Assembly (NCBI GenBank): GCA_035629775.1
Contig: DASPHG010000044.1
Span: forward strand, 1 to 62,011
Direction: 5' to 3'
DNA from: DASPHG01 sp035629775
GTDB lineage: Bacteria > Actinomycetota > Thermoleophilia > Solirubrobacterales > Thermoleophilaceae
DNA: 62,011 nt
Part shown: piece after piece, positions 8,127 through 19,287 of the stretch
Layout: the number at the start of each line of letters is the position of its first letter
Position numbering within the stretch: the stretch's first letter is position 1
Notes under the pieces: generated by a model
Seen by the model: only the letters and a program-made list of their open reading frames with translations
What the model was told of the DNA's origin: nothing
The model's database searches: none
Position numbers and translations under genes: made by a program

Positions 8127-8642
8127 CTAGCGGGACAGTACCTCGGAGACCGCGCCGCGCGCCTTCGTGAAGGCGTTGAACGCGCTGAACATCGTCTTCT
8201 CGGCGGCGGAGCCCTGCGGCGGCAGGAGGCCCATCCCGCGGGCCAGCGCCGCGCCGTCCGCGAACGCGGTGTTGCGGACGACCTTGTCGCCCTCGACCTC
8301 GAGCCAGTCGAGGCCGCGCAGCTCGATCCGGCGGCCGGTCGGATCGATGCCCATCAGCGGCCCGCCGCTGAACGTGCCGCTCGCACGCCACTGGACGAGG
8401 ACGTCGTTGTCCTTCTCGAGCACGCGCTCGAGCTCCATCTGGAAGTCGGGGATCGCCGTGAACAGCTCCGTGAAGTAGGCCTTGACCTCCTCGGGCCCGC
8501 GGAAGATCCCGACCGGGAGGATCTCCTCGATCCCCTCCTCGGCCCAGTGCTCCGCCATCGCGTCCGGATCGCGGGCGATCACGGCGTCGAAGTAGGACCG
8601 GACGGTCTCCTCGGGTGTGCGTGTCTTCGATTCGGTGGCCAT
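8127..8642 (-). CDS. SnoaL-like / NTF2-fold protein
   Basis: 171-aa protein with the SnoaL-like (ester cyclase / NTF2-like) fold. The pattern is an N-terminal helix (PEETVRSYFDAVIARDPDAMAEHW), a pocket segment with EEILPVGIFRGPEEVKAYF, then PDFQMELERVLEKDNDVLVQWRASGTFSG and a C-terminal strand with the WLEVEGDKVVRNTAF signature of environmental SnoaL proteins. Such proteins can be polyketide cyclases, but most members have no known reaction. It has an extra ~40-residue C-terminal tail. It begins 9 nt after trpA, apparently as part of the trp transcript. I see no reason to link it to tryptophan metabolism. Confidence 0.75.
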   Translation of the reverse strand: MATESKTRTPEETVRSYFDAVIARDPDAMAEHWAEEGIEEILPVGIFRGPEEVKAYFTELFTAIPDFQMELERVLEKDNDVLVQWRASGTFSGGPLMGIDPTGRRIELRGLDWLEVEGDKVVRNTAFADGAALARGMGLLPPQGSAAEKTMFSAFNAFTKARGAVSEVLSR

Positions 8643-8651
8643 TCCTGGAGC

Positions 8652-9431
8652 CTACTCAAGCCCGCTCGCGAGCTCGCGGACCGCGGCGCCCACCGCGTCC
8701 GCCCCGCCCTCGCCGGCGGCGCGCACGATCCGGCTGCCCACGATCACGCCGTCGGCAAGCTCCGCCACCTGGCGCGCGTGCTCCGCCGTCGAGATCCCGA
8801 AGCCGACGGCCACCGGCACGTCGGTCGCGGCCCGCACGCGGGCGACCGTGTCGGCGAGCTCGGGCGGCAGCCGGTCGCGTTCGCCGGTCGTCCCGGCCAG
8901 CGAGACCGTGTAGACGAACCCGCGCGCGTCGCGGCCGATCGCGGCCACCCGCTCCTCCACGGTGGTGGGCGCGACCAGCGGCACGAGGGCGAGCTCCGCC
9001 GCCTCGCAGGCCGCGCGGACCGCGTCCGCCTCGTCGTAGGGCAGGTCCGGGACGATCAGCCCCGCCGCGCCGGCCGTCGCCGCGGCCTCGGCGAACCGCT
9101 CGGCGCCGCGCGCCAGCACCGGGTTCGCGTACACCATCAGCACGACCGGAAGCGCGGCCGATGCCTCCCGCGCGACGCCGAGCACGTCCTCGAGGGTGAC
9201 CCCGTTGCGGAGCGCCTCGGTACCGGCCGAGTGGATCACCGGCCCGTCGGCGAGCGGGTCGGAGAACGGGATGCCGAGCTCGATCAGGTCGGCGCCGGCC
9301 TCAGCGGCGGCCAGGGCGCTGTCAATCGACGCGCGCACGTCGGGGTAGCCGCCCATCAGGTACGGCATCAGCGCGGCGGCGCGCCCGTGACCGGCGAAGG
9401 CCGCCGCGATCCTCTCCGGGCCGGTGCTCAC
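8652..9431 (-). CDS. trpA: TrpA, tryptophan synthase alpha subunit
   Basis: 259 aa, normal length. It cleaves indole-3-glycerol phosphate to indole and glyceraldehyde-3-phosphate, channelling indole to TrpB. Catalytic acids are present: Glu51 (LIELGIPFSDP) and Asp62 (LADGP). The phosphate-binding region FGIST and the GVIVGSRIV strand are intact. The start is GTG 9431..9429, overlapping the trpB stop as GTGA, so the two are coupled, as expected for subunits of one complex. TrpA is the last of the tryptophan genes in the minus-strand cluster, followed at 9 nt by a SnoaL-like gene. Confidence 0.96.
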   Translation of the reverse strand: MSTGPERIAAAFAGHGRAAALMPYLMGGYPDVRASIDSALAAAEAGADLIELGIPFSDPLADGPVIHSAGTEALRNGVTLEDVLGVAREASAALPVVLMVYANPVLARGAERFAEAAATAGAAGLIVPDLPYDEADAVRAACEAAELALVPLVAPTTVEERVAAIGRDARGFVYTVSLAGTTGERDRLPPELADTVARVRAATDVPVAVGFGISTAEHARQVAELADGVIVGSRIVRAAGEGGADAVGAAVRELASGLE

Positions 9432-10606
9432 TCCTCGAGCCCGAGCACCTCGGCGAGGTCCTTGTCGCCGCGGCCGGAGAGCGTCAGCAGGTCATAGCCG
9501 CCCACGGTCCCGGCGGCCTCGCCGGACATGAGCCAGGCGATCGCGTGCGCCGCCTCGAGCGCGGGGATGATCCCCTCGAGCCGCGACGTCTCGCGGAAAG
9601 CTTGGAGCGCCTGCTCGTCGGTGACGGCGACGAAGGTGACCCGCCCCGTATCACGGAGCTGAGCGAGCTCCGGGCCGGAGCCCGGGTAGTCGAGGCCGGC
9701 CGAAACCGAGTGCGCCTCTGCGATCTGGCCCTCCTCGTCCTGCAGCACCGCCGACATCGCGCCGTGGAGGACTCCGCTCGCGCCGGTGGTGAGCGGCGCG
9801 CCGTGGCGACCCGTCTCGAGCCCCTCCCCGGCCGCCTCCACGCCCACGAGCGCCACGTCCGCGTCGTCAACGAACGCGGTGAAGGTGCCGATCGCGTTCG
9901 AGCCGCCGCCGACGCATGCGATCACGCGTGCCGGCAGCGCGCCGGTCACCTCGAGCGCCTGCGCGCGCGCCTCGTCGCCGATCACGCGCTGAAGGTCCCG
10001 CACGAGCGACGGGTAGGGCGACGGTCCCACCGCCGACCCGATGATGTAGTGCGTGGTCGCCGAGTTCGCGACCCAGTCGCGGATGGCCTCGCTGACCGCC
10101 TCCTTGAGGGTCCGCGCCCCGGCCTCGACGCCGACCACGTGCGCACCGAGCAGCCGCATCCGCTCGACGTTCGGGCGCTGGCGGCGCATGTCCTCGGTGC
10201 CCATGTAGACGACGCACTCGAGGTCGAGCAGCGCGCAGGCGGTCGCGCTCGCGACGCCGTGCTGGCCCGCCCCGGTCTCGGCGATCACGCGCGGCTTGCC
10301 CATGCGCTTGGCGAGCAGGGCCTGGCCGATCGCGTTGTTGATCTTGTGGGCGCCGGTGTGGTTCAGGTCCTCGCGCTTCAGCCACACGTCCCGGCCCACG
10401 CGCTCGGAGATCCCCTTCGCTCGGTAGAGCGGGCTCGGCCGGCCCACGTAGTCGCGCAGCAGCTCGTCCAGCGCGCGCTGGAACTCCGGGTCGTCGCGCG
10501 CCTCGACCCACGCCGCCTCGAGCTCGTCCAGCGCCGGGACGAGCGTCTCGGGCACGTAGCGGCCGCCGTAGGGACCAAAGCGCCTTTCGACCGGCGGCGA
10601 GCTCAC
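9428..10606 (-). CDS. trpB: TrpB, tryptophan synthase beta subunit
   Basis: 392-aa PLP enzyme (TrpB1 type) condensing indole with serine. The N-terminus FGPYGGRYVPETL is typical of catalytic TrpB. The PLP lysine is Lys88 in NHTGAHKIN; the catalytic Glu is in ETGAGQHG; the phosphate cup is GGGSNAIG; the C-terminal LSGRGDKD is present. It starts 4 bases inside the end of trpF (stop at 10603-10605) and overlaps trpA by GTGA. There is no sign of the TrpB2 variant. Cytoplasmic, alpha2beta2 complex with TrpA. Confidence 0.97.
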   Translation of the reverse strand: MSSPPVERRFGPYGGRYVPETLVPALDELEAAWVEARDDPEFQRALDELLRDYVGRPSPLYRAKGISERVGRDVWLKREDLNHTGAHKINNAIGQALLAKRMGKPRVIAETGAGQHGVASATACALLDLECVVYMGTEDMRRQRPNVERMRLLGAHVVGVEAGARTLKEAVSEAIRDWVANSATTHYIIGSAVGPSPYPSLVRDLQRVIGDEARAQALEVTGALPARVIACVGGGSNAIGTFTAFVDDADVALVGVEAAGEGLETGRHGAPLTTGASGVLHGAMSAVLQDEEGQIAEAHSVSAGLDYPGSGPELAQLRDTGRVTFVAVTDEQALQAFRETSRLEGIIPALEAAHAIAWLMSGEAAGTVGGYDLLTLSGRGDKDLAEVLGLEE

Positions 10607-11244
10607 GCGGCGGCCAACTCGTCGGCGTGCGCGACCGCGCCGAAGAAGGCATCGAGCTTCTCCGGGTCCTTGCTGCCCGGCTCGGCCTCCGTGCCGCTGG
10701 CCGTGTCGACGGCGAACGGCTGCGTGGCCGCGATCCCGTCGGCCACGTTCTCCGGCGTCAGCCCGCCCGACAGCACCATCGGGACCCTGCGCCGGCGCTT
10801 GATCAGGTCCCAGTCGAACGTCGCGCCGGTGCCGCCGCGCAGATCGGGGTGATGCGCGTCGAGCAGATGGAAGTCCACGTGGAAGGGGCGCAGCGCGGTT
10901 AGCGAGGAGCGGTTGCGCACCTGGACCGCCTTCATGACCTTGCAGCCCGTCCGGCGCGCGGCCTCGTCGCAGTAAGCGGGGCCCTCCTCACCGTGGAGCT
11001 GGAGAATCGAGAGCTCACACGCGTCGGCGATCGCCACGACCTCGTCGAGCGGGCGGTTCACGAAGACCCCGGTCACCTCGGGGGCGGCGCGCTTCAGCTC
11101 GCGCCCGATCGCCTCGGCGTCGGGGAGTGCGCACGCGCGCGGGCTGGGCTCGTGGAAGATCAGGCCGATCGCCCACGCGCCGAGGTCCGCCGCGCGGCGG
11201 GCGTCGCCCAGGTTCGTGATGCCGCAGACCTTGACGCGAGTCAT
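10603..11244 (-). CDS. trpF: TrpF, phosphoribosylanthranilate isomerase
   Basis: 213-aa TIM-barrel isomerase of the tryptophan pathway, converting N-(5'-phosphoribosyl)anthranilate to CdRP. Catalytic Cys7 is in KVCGIT. LDAHHPDLRGGTGATFDW and MVLSGGLTPENV are the phosphate and product sites, and DTASGTE holds the catalytic or phosphate-contact Asp. It overlaps trpB by four bases. The gene is separated from trpC by the moxR/DUF58/transglutaminase/htrA block, yet only 23 nt from htrA. A separate trpC elsewhere in the cluster means TrpF is monofunctional. Confidence 0.95.
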   Translation of the reverse strand: MTRVKVCGITNLGDARRAADLGAWAIGLIFHEPSPRACALPDAEAIGRELKRAAPEVTGVFVNRPLDEVVAIADACELSILQLHGEEGPAYCDEAARRTGCKVMKAVQVRNRSSLTALRPFHVDFHLLDAHHPDLRGGTGATFDWDLIKRRRRVPMVLSGGLTPENVADGIAATQPFAVDTASGTEAEPGSKDPEKLDAFFGAVAHADELAAA

Positions 11245-11267
11245 GCGCCAATGGTGGCACGCCCGGA

Positions 11268-12506
<1,239 letters not shown>

Positions 12507-12530
12507 GCGAGGCTTTATACGAGGCGACCC

Positions 12531-14774
12531 TCAACCACGTCTAAACGCCGCCGGCGGCAGCGCGGCCAGCACTCCGAGCCGAGCGCGCAGCCGGCGCCCA
12601 CGCATCAGCGCCCGGCGAAGGTCCCGGCGCGCGCCCGCGTCCGGCGACACACCGGAGGCCGGCGCGAACCGGCGCTCCCGCAGCAAGCGGGCGTATCGCG
12701 CGGCGGCCGGGCCGCCCATGAGCTCGAGCCGCGCCTCCAGCTCGCGCAGGGTGAGCCGCGCCGGGACGGGCTCGCCGGCGCGCGTCAACGCGCGGCGGAG
12801 CGTCACGACCTCGGCGTCCTCGCCCTCCTCACGCCCGCGCCGGCGCCGGCCCAGGATCACGCGGACGCGCAGCACCGCGGCCACGATCGCCCCGAGCGCG
12901 AGAAGCGCGGCGACGGCCACCCAGCCCTCTACGGCGGCGTCGTCCTCGTCGGCGGGCAGCCCCGGATCCCCCGCGCGCTCGGAGAGCGCACCCCCGCCGG
13001 ACCCGCCCGCCGGGTCCGGCGTCTCGGGCGCGTCGAGGGCGCCGCCTGAGGCCGACGCGGCGTCCGCGCTCGACTGCGACTCGGCCGGCGCGATCGACGG
13101 GGTCGGGTCGAACGGCACCCAGCCCACCTCCGGGAACCACACCTCGACCCACGAGTGCGCGTCCAGGTCGCGCACGCGGTACTCGCCCGTGTCGCGGTTG
13201 TAGGACCCGGGGGTGAACCCGGCAGCGACGCGAGCGGGGATTCGGAGCATCCGCAGCATCAGGGCCATCGCGCCCGAGAACTGCTGGCAGTAGCCGATCC
13301 GGTCCTCGAAGAGGAACGCGGCCAGCGGGAACTCCTGGCTGGGCGGACGCTCGCTGTAGTCGTACTCCGAGCGCAGGTGGCGCTGGATCGCCTGCACGAC
13401 GTCGTACTGGGTCGGCTGCCCGCGGGCCAGCCGGCGCGCCAAGCGCAGGACGCGTCCGTAGGGCGAGTCGACTATCTCCGGGATCGTGGCGGGTGGCCCG
13501 AGCGCGATGTTGGACCGCGCGGCGTCGCCCAGCCGGCCGGCGCCCTCGAGCGCGGTCGTGCCGGGCGCCGGCAGAAGGACGTCCAGGTACGGGATGATCT
13601 CGTCCTGGATGTAGGGCAGGCGCCTTCCGGGCGCGGTCCGGACGTCTCGCATCTGCTCCGGGGTCGGATCCGGCACGTAGGCGCGGACGTCGTAGCTCTC
13701 CCCCGCGTCGAGCGAGTCGGCGATCGCCTCGACCGTTCCGTCCTCGCTCGACACGACGGCCATCGGCTCGGAGCCCCTGACGGCGATCGCCGTGCCCGCG
13801 ACCGGAACAAGGTCGGTGTCGAGGTCCTGGATCGTGACGCTGAACTCCGTCTCCCACTCGTCGCGGTAGGGCTGCGGGAGCAGGGGGCTGTTGCCGCGGC
13901 CGGCCCCCGAGCGCACCCAGCGGAAGCCGTCGAAGCGATCGAGCGTCTCGACCTTCCAGTAGTGGCGCTCCTCCGATCGCACGTACATCAGCGTCGTCCC
14001 GTCGCGCGGCCAGTCGATCGGCCCGTAGGAGTGCGACCAGTCGAAGCGGGTCGTCGCCTGCGCGGCGAACGGGTTCCACGACTCGTAGTCGATCCACGGC
14101 TTGCGGTCGTCGTAGCGTGCGGCGGCCGGGATCGCGGCGATGCAGGCCAGCAGGACGGCGCCGGCGGCGGCAGCCATCGTCTGCGAGCCCCGCTCCGATA
14201 ACCCCGGCAGCCAGAGCCATGCGGCGATCAGCACCAGCAGCACGATCCCGCGACCGAGCTCGCCCTCGAACTGGTGCTCGGTCACCGGCAGCGCGTAGAG
14301 CGCGACGAGCAGGACGAGCGCGGCGGGCCGCAGGTCGTGGCGCGGCCAGAAGGCCAGTGCGGCGGCGGCCGTGAGCACGAGCGGGATGGCCAGGAGCAGC
14401 GTGAGGCTGGCCCATGGCTCAGGTCCGTCGTAGGGCCACTCGACCGAGCCGAGGGCGGCAAGACCGCGGTCGAGCCCCTCGCGGAACTCGTCCCAGTTCC
14501 CCGGCGCGAGATAGCGGCGGTCGAGCCCGACCGCGACGCAGCCGGCGCCGAGGCCGGCGACGACGGCGGCGGCCCGAAGCGCGATCCCGGGGAGACGCGG
14601 GGCGCGGACCGACAGCACCAAAGCCATCCCGACGGCGATCGCGAGAAAGACGCAGGCGCGCACGCGCGTGTCGGGCGCGTCGGCGACCAGCCCATTGGCC
14701 CAGTGCGCGGCGGCGAACCAGGCGAGCGCGGCGAAGACCGCGAGCTCGAGAACGAGCCTTCGCGACAGCTTCAC
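12531..14774 (-). CDS. transglutaminase-like membrane protein (TgpA type)
   Basis: About 747-aa protein: N-terminal membrane helices (roughly residues 10-210), a large extracytoplasmic transglutaminase-core domain, a C-terminal helix (VAVAALLALGAIVAAVLRV) and a cytoplasmic DUF4129-like tail. The Cys-His-Asp triad is visible: GYCQQFSGAM, then DLDAHSWVEV and PFDPTPS. The start is GTG 14774..14772, which overlaps the DUF58 stop as GTGA; a longer open frame upstream only mirrors the DUF58 gene. This gene, DUF58 and moxR form a common set thought to act on extracellular or periplasmic proteins or to build envelope structures. The exact substrate is unknown. Confidence 0.9.
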   Translation of the reverse strand: MKLSRRLVLELAVFAALAWFAAAHWANGLVADAPDTRVRACVFLAIAVGMALVLSVRAPRLPGIALRAAAVVAGLGAGCVAVGLDRRYLAPGNWDEFREGLDRGLAALGSVEWPYDGPEPWASLTLLLAIPLVLTAAAALAFWPRHDLRPAALVLLVALYALPVTEHQFEGELGRGIVLLVLIAAWLWLPGLSERGSQTMAAAAGAVLLACIAAIPAAARYDDRKPWIDYESWNPFAAQATTRFDWSHSYGPIDWPRDGTTLMYVRSEERHYWKVETLDRFDGFRWVRSGAGRGNSPLLPQPYRDEWETEFSVTIQDLDTDLVPVAGTAIAVRGSEPMAVVSSEDGTVEAIADSLDAGESYDVRAYVPDPTPEQMRDVRTAPGRRLPYIQDEIIPYLDVLLPAPGTTALEGAGRLGDAARSNIALGPPATIPEIVDSPYGRVLRLARRLARGQPTQYDVVQAIQRHLRSEYDYSERPPSQEFPLAAFLFEDRIGYCQQFSGAMALMLRMLRIPARVAAGFTPGSYNRDTGEYRVRDLDAHSWVEVWFPEVGWVPFDPTPSIAPAESQSSADAASASGGALDAPETPDPAGGSGGGALSERAGDPGLPADEDDAAVEGWVAVAALLALGAIVAAVLRVRVILGRRRRGREEGEDAEVVTLRRALTRAGEPVPARLTLRELEARLELMGGPAAARYARLLRERRFAPASGVSPDAGARRDLRRALMRGRRLRARLGVLAALPPAAFRRG

Positions 14775-15841
14775 GCCGCTCTCCGAATCCCGCGGCCGAG
14801 GGCGACGCCGACGCAGCCCGCCACGCGAAACGCGGCGGCTCCGCGCGCCCCGGCGGGGCTCACGAGATAGCGGTCGGCCCTGACCCGCTCGAGGCCGCGC
14901 GGCGTCCCGGAGCGGGCGCACACCCAGAAGATCGCGCCGCGACGTGACTCGAGCCGCGCGGCCGGCCCGCCGGCACTCTCGTCGACGAGCGCAAGCCGCG
15001 CGTGGAGGGCCGGCCAGCCGCCCAGGTCAGGTCCGAGCTCGGCGGCGCGGCGGTCCCCCGGCAGCAGCAGCGCGCACCCGCCGGAGCGCGCCAGGTGGAT
15101 GCACAGCGACGCGGCGGCGCGCACGGCCGCGTCCAGCGCCGCGTCGCTGTCGGAGTGGGTCGGGTCGAGCACGACGAGCGGCTGCGCGTCCGAGTCGGCC
15201 AGCAGGCGGCGCTCCATGAGCGTCCCAACCCGCGCGACCGTCGGCCAGTGGATGCGCGACGCGGGAGCGCCCTCGCGGTACGGGCGGAGCGACTCCATCT
15301 CGATCTCCGCGGAGGCCTCGGCCGGGCGGGCGCCGGAGGCCGTCTCGGCGACGGCGCCCGCCCCTCCCCCGGCTGCGACGACGGGCTCGACCCGCGGCAG
15401 CACGAGCACCTCGTGTGCCTCCCCCGCCTCCACGCGGCGCTCGAGCAGCCCGAACGGGTCGCGGATCGCCAGCACCGCTGGCGCGAGCCGGCGCTTGCCG
15501 CGACGTTCGAAGGTCACGCTGACGCGCATCCGCCGCTCGCGGCGCCCCGCCATCGGCAGCGAGCCGCGGAGGAGCGGCTCGACGAGCTCGCCGCCCGGCG
15601 CGGGCACGAGCCCCGCCTTCGCGACCAGCTCGACCGGCCACTCGCGCTCCTCCTCTACGGTCGCCGGCCCCGGCCGCCGCTCGAGGGTGGCGCCCTGCGC
15701 CGCGGCCCACACCCAGGCGCCCGCTCCGAAGGCGAGCAGCATCAGGGCAAACCCCGGCACGTACAGCGACGGCGAGCCGAACGCCGCGGCGACGGCGGCC
15801 ATCGTCGCGCCGAGCGCGAACGTGCCCGCCAGCCTCAGCAC
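14771..15841 (-). CDS. DUF58 domain protein
   Basis: 356 aa. Two N-terminal membrane helices (about 3-24 and 27-47) precede a beta-rich region and the DUF58 signature ESLRPYREGAPASRIHWPTVAR near residue 185. A von Willebrand-A-like fold follows with PLVVLDPT and DAAVRAAASL segments. DUF58 proteins are typically co-encoded with MoxR AAA+ ATPases, as here (9 nt from moxR), and with transglutaminases (GTGA overlap with the next gene). It probably acts as a membrane-bound client or adaptor of the MoxR ATPase. The MIDAS motif is not clearly complete, so I do not claim metal binding. Confidence 0.88.
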   Translation of the reverse strand: MLRLAGTFALGATMAAVAAAFGSPSLYVPGFALMLLAFGAGAWVWAAAQGATLERRPGPATVEEEREWPVELVAKAGLVPAPGGELVEPLLRGSLPMAGRRERRMRVSVTFERRGKRRLAPAVLAIRDPFGLLERRVEAGEAHEVLVLPRVEPVVAAGGGAGAVAETASGARPAEASAEIEMESLRPYREGAPASRIHWPTVARVGTLMERRLLADSDAQPLVVLDPTHSDSDAALDAAVRAAASLCIHLARSGGCALLLPGDRRAAELGPDLGGWPALHARLALVDESAGGPAARLESRRGAIFWVCARSGTPRGLERVRADRYLVSPAGARGAAAFRVAGCVGVALGRGIRRAA

Positions 15842-15850
15842 GCCGACCGC

Positions 15851-16801
<951 letters not shown>

Positions 16802-16813
16802 GCCCTCCCGATC

Positions 16814-17608
16814 TTACGCCTGGGTGGGTTCCTCCCAGCGCGTTAGCTCGCGGCAGGCGGCCTCCGGGTCGGCCGCGCGCATCAGCGTCTCCCCCACCAG
16901 CACGGCGTCGACGCCGACGCGCTCGAGCTCCTCGATCTGCTCGCGGTAGATGATTCCCGACTCGGAGACGACGGTCTTGCCCGCGGGCACGTCGGCGAGC
17001 AGCTCGAAGGTCGTGGCGATGTCCACGCTGAAGTCCTCGAGGTTGCGGTTGTTGATCCCGATCAGGTCCGCGTCGAGCTCCAGCGCCGTGGCAAGCTCGG
17101 GCTCGTCGTGGACCTCGACCAGCGCGTCGAGGTCGAGGTCGCGTGCCTCCTGGAAGAGCCGAGCGAGCTCACCGGGCTCGAGCGAGCCGACCACGAGCAG
17201 CACCGCATCCGCCCCGGCCGCGCGCGCTTCGACCAGCTGGTACGGGTCCACCGTGAAGTCCTTGCGGAGGATCGGCAGGTCGCTGGCTGAGCGCGCCTCC
17301 CTCAAGTCGTCGAGCGAGCCGCCGAAGTGGCGCTCCTCGGTCAGGATCGAGAGCGCCGCGGCGCCGCCGCGCTCGAAGGCGCGCACGACGTCCGTGACGC
17401 TCGCGCCCTCGCGGATCTCGCCCGCGGATGGAGAGCGGCGCTTGTACTCGGCGATCACGGACGTGCTGGGACGCGCCAGCGCCTCGAGGAACGGCCGGCC
17501 CTCCGGCCGCCGCTCGGCCTCGCGCTCGAGGTCGGCGAGCGGCCGGTCGCGTTTCCGCCGCTCCACCTCGTCGCGCGTCGCCTGGACGATCGGGTCGAGC
17601 CGGCTCAA
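16814..17608 (-). CDS. trpC: TrpC, indole-3-glycerol phosphate synthase
   Basis: 264-aa TIM-barrel enzyme closing the indole ring from CdRP. The N-terminal VIAEYKRRSPSAG carries the catalytic Lys and the substrate Ser-Pro. LRKDFTVDPYQ has the second catalytic Lys, VEVHDEPEL the catalytic Glu, IGINNRNLEDF the phosphate/Asn loop, and SESGI the final loop. Length and motifs are complete and monofunctional. It overlaps trpD by four bases, and moxR follows after 12 nt. Confidence 0.96.
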   Translation of the reverse strand: MSRLDPIVQATRDEVERRKRDRPLADLEREAERRPEGRPFLEALARPSTSVIAEYKRRSPSAGEIREGASVTDVVRAFERGGAAALSILTEERHFGGSLDDLREARSASDLPILRKDFTVDPYQLVEARAAGADAVLLVVGSLEPGELARLFQEARDLDLDALVEVHDEPELATALELDADLIGINNRNLEDFSVDIATTFELLADVPAGKTVVSESGIIYREQIEELERVGVDAVLVGETLMRAADPEAACRELTRWEEPTQA

Positions 17609-18639
17609 GCGGTGCCCAGCTCCTGCGTGCGCGCCACGAATCGCTCCATCACGTCGTTCGCCGCGCCCGAGTCGACCGCCTCGGCGGCCGCCGCCACCCC
17701 GGCCGCGAGTGAGTCCGCGCGCTCCGCGGCATAGATCGCCGCGCCGGCGTTCGCGAGCGTGAGTCCCCGCGCAGGGCCGCGGTCCAATCCGGACAGCACC
17801 TCGCGTGTGACGTGCGCGTTCTCCTCGGGGGTGCCGAACGCGATCGCGTCGATCGGCGCGCGTTCGACGCCGAGCTCCTCGGGAGTGACCGTGTACGTGT
17901 CCACCTTTCCGTCCCTCAACTCGACGACGCGCGTGGGCGCTGAGATCGAGATCTCGTCGAGCCCGTCCTCACTCGATACGACGAGCGCGGACCGGCCGCC
18001 AAGCCTAGCCAGGGCCATCGCCATGTGCTCGAGGAACGGCCCGTCGGAGACGCCGATCACCTGGTGCGGCGCACCGGCCGGGTTCGTGAGCGGACCCAGG
18101 AGGTTGAAGATCGTCCGCACGCCGAGCGCCTTCCGGATCGGCACGACGTGTTTCATCGCCGCATGGTGCTGCGGGGCGAACATGAACCCGAAGCCGACGC
18201 CCCGGATGCAGTCGGCCACCTGCTCTGGGCCGAGGTCGATGCGCGCCCCGAGCGCCTCGAGCACGTCCGCGGAGCCGCACTGGGACGTCGCCGAGCGGTT
18301 GCCGTGCTTCGCAACCGGGCAGCCCGCGCCGGCCGCGACGAAGGCGGCCGTCGTCGAGACGTTGAAGGTCGGCGTCCCGCCGCCCGTGCCGGCGGTGTCC
18401 AGCAGCCCGTCGACCGGCACGTCGACCTTGGTCGCGAGCTCGCGCATCGTGCGTGCCAGGCCGGCGATCTCGTCGGCGGTCTCACCGCGCGTGCGCAGCG
18501 CGATCAGGAGGCCCGACGTCTCCTCGGGTGTGGACCGGCCCTCCATGACCTCGCGCAGGACATGCGCGGCCTCGTCCTCCGCCAGCTCGTCGCCGCGGCA
18601 AACGGCGTTGATCGCATCGCTCAGGACCGGGTTGGGCAT
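17605..18639 (-). CDS. trpD: TrpD, anthranilate phosphoribosyltransferase
   Basis: 344 aa, normal length. It transfers phosphoribose from PRPP to anthranilate. The PRPP site motif GTGGG is present (LDTAGTGGGTPTFNVST), followed by KHGNRSATS and the RKALGVRTIFNLLGPLTNP region. It is not fused to TrpG, which is encoded separately 7 nt upstream. It overlaps trpC. In this cluster trpG, trpD and trpC form a tight sub-operon starting at the divergent promoter region shared with phoD. Confidence 0.96.
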   Translation of the reverse strand: MPNPVLSDAINAVCRGDELAEDEAAHVLREVMEGRSTPEETSGLLIALRTRGETADEIAGLARTMRELATKVDVPVDGLLDTAGTGGGTPTFNVSTTAAFVAAGAGCPVAKHGNRSATSQCGSADVLEALGARIDLGPEQVADCIRGVGFGFMFAPQHHAAMKHVVPIRKALGVRTIFNLLGPLTNPAGAPHQVIGVSDGPFLEHMAMALARLGGRSALVVSSEDGLDEISISAPTRVVELRDGKVDTYTVTPEELGVERAPIDAIAFGTPEENAHVTREVLSGLDRGPARGLTLANAGAAIYAAERADSLAAGVAAAAEAVDSGAANDVMERFVARTQELGTA

Positions 18640-18646
18640 CAGGCCG

Positions 18647-19228
18647 TCACGCCGCAGTCCGGGTCTCGGCTGCCAGGAAGTTCTGGAGCAGCCGCTTGCC
18701 CGCGCCGGTCAGCACCGACTCCGGGTGGAACTGGACACCCTCGGCGGGCAGCTCGCGGTGGCGGATCGCCATCACGGTCTCGCCCGACCACGCCGAGCGC
18801 TCGAAGCACTCGGGCAGGTCGGGCCCCACCACCAGCGAGTGGTAGCGGCCTGCCTCGAACGGGCTGTCGAGGCCGTCGAAGATCGTTCGCCCGTCGTGCT
18901 CGACCTGTGCGGTCTTCCCGTGCACCGGATCGCCGCGCACGACGCTGCCGCCGAACGCAGCCGCAAGCGCCTGGTGCCCCAGGCAGACGCCGAGCACCGG
19001 CGTTCGATCCTCGGCGAAGCGCCGGATCGCCTCGATCGACACTCCCGCCTCCGCCGGCGTGCACGGGCCAGGCGAGACGATCACGCGCGCCGGCTCGCGG
19101 GCGAGCAGCGCGTCGGGCGTCTCGACGTCGTTTCGCACCACGGCGAGGTCCGCCCCGAGCTCGCCCAGGTACTGGACGAGGTTGTACGTGAACGAGTCGT
19201 AGTTGTCGATGATCAGGGTCTGGCCCAT
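18647..19228 (-). CDS. trpG: TrpG, anthranilate synthase glutamine amidotransferase
   Basis: 193-aa class I amidotransferase supplying ammonia to TrpE (and possibly to PabB). The start ATG 19228..19226 gives the standard N-terminus ILIIDNYDSFTYNL-like (here TLIIDNYDSFTYN). The oxyanion PGPCTP, nucleophile Cys82 (GVCLGHQ) and partners His168/Glu170 (FHPES) are complete. It is the first gene of trpGDC, separated from trpE by the oppositely oriented phoD gene, and faces phoD across a 59-bp region with a 14-bp palindrome. Confidence 0.95.
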   Translation of the reverse strand: MGQTLIIDNYDSFTYNLVQYLGELGADLAVVRNDVETPDALLAREPARVIVSPGPCTPAEAGVSIEAIRRFAEDRTPVLGVCLGHQALAAAFGGSVVRGDPVHGKTAQVEHDGRTIFDGLDSPFEAGRYHSLVVGPDLPECFERSAWSGETVMAIRHRELPAEGVQFHPESVLTGAGKRLLQNFLAAETRTAA

Positions 19229-19250
19229 CCCTGCGGGGCATTCTGACCGA

Positions 19251-19264
19251 CGCCCGGCCGGGCG
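19251..19264. promoter_or_regulatory. 14-bp perfect palindrome in the trpG/phoD divergent region
   Basis: CGCCCGGCCGGGCG sits 22 nt upstream of the trpG start and 23 nt upstream of the phoD start. It is the only symmetric element in this 59-bp gap. It could be an operator for either gene, but high GC makes such palindromes easier to find by chance. Confidence 0.35.
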
Positions 19265-19287
19265 GCGGGCGGTAGCGTCGGCGCCGT

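Noticed and set aside
6921..9497. 858-aa plus-strand open frame
   Set aside because: It crosses pfp in another frame and runs antisense to trpA; rich in Arg/Gly/Ala without domains. It is a by-product of high GC.
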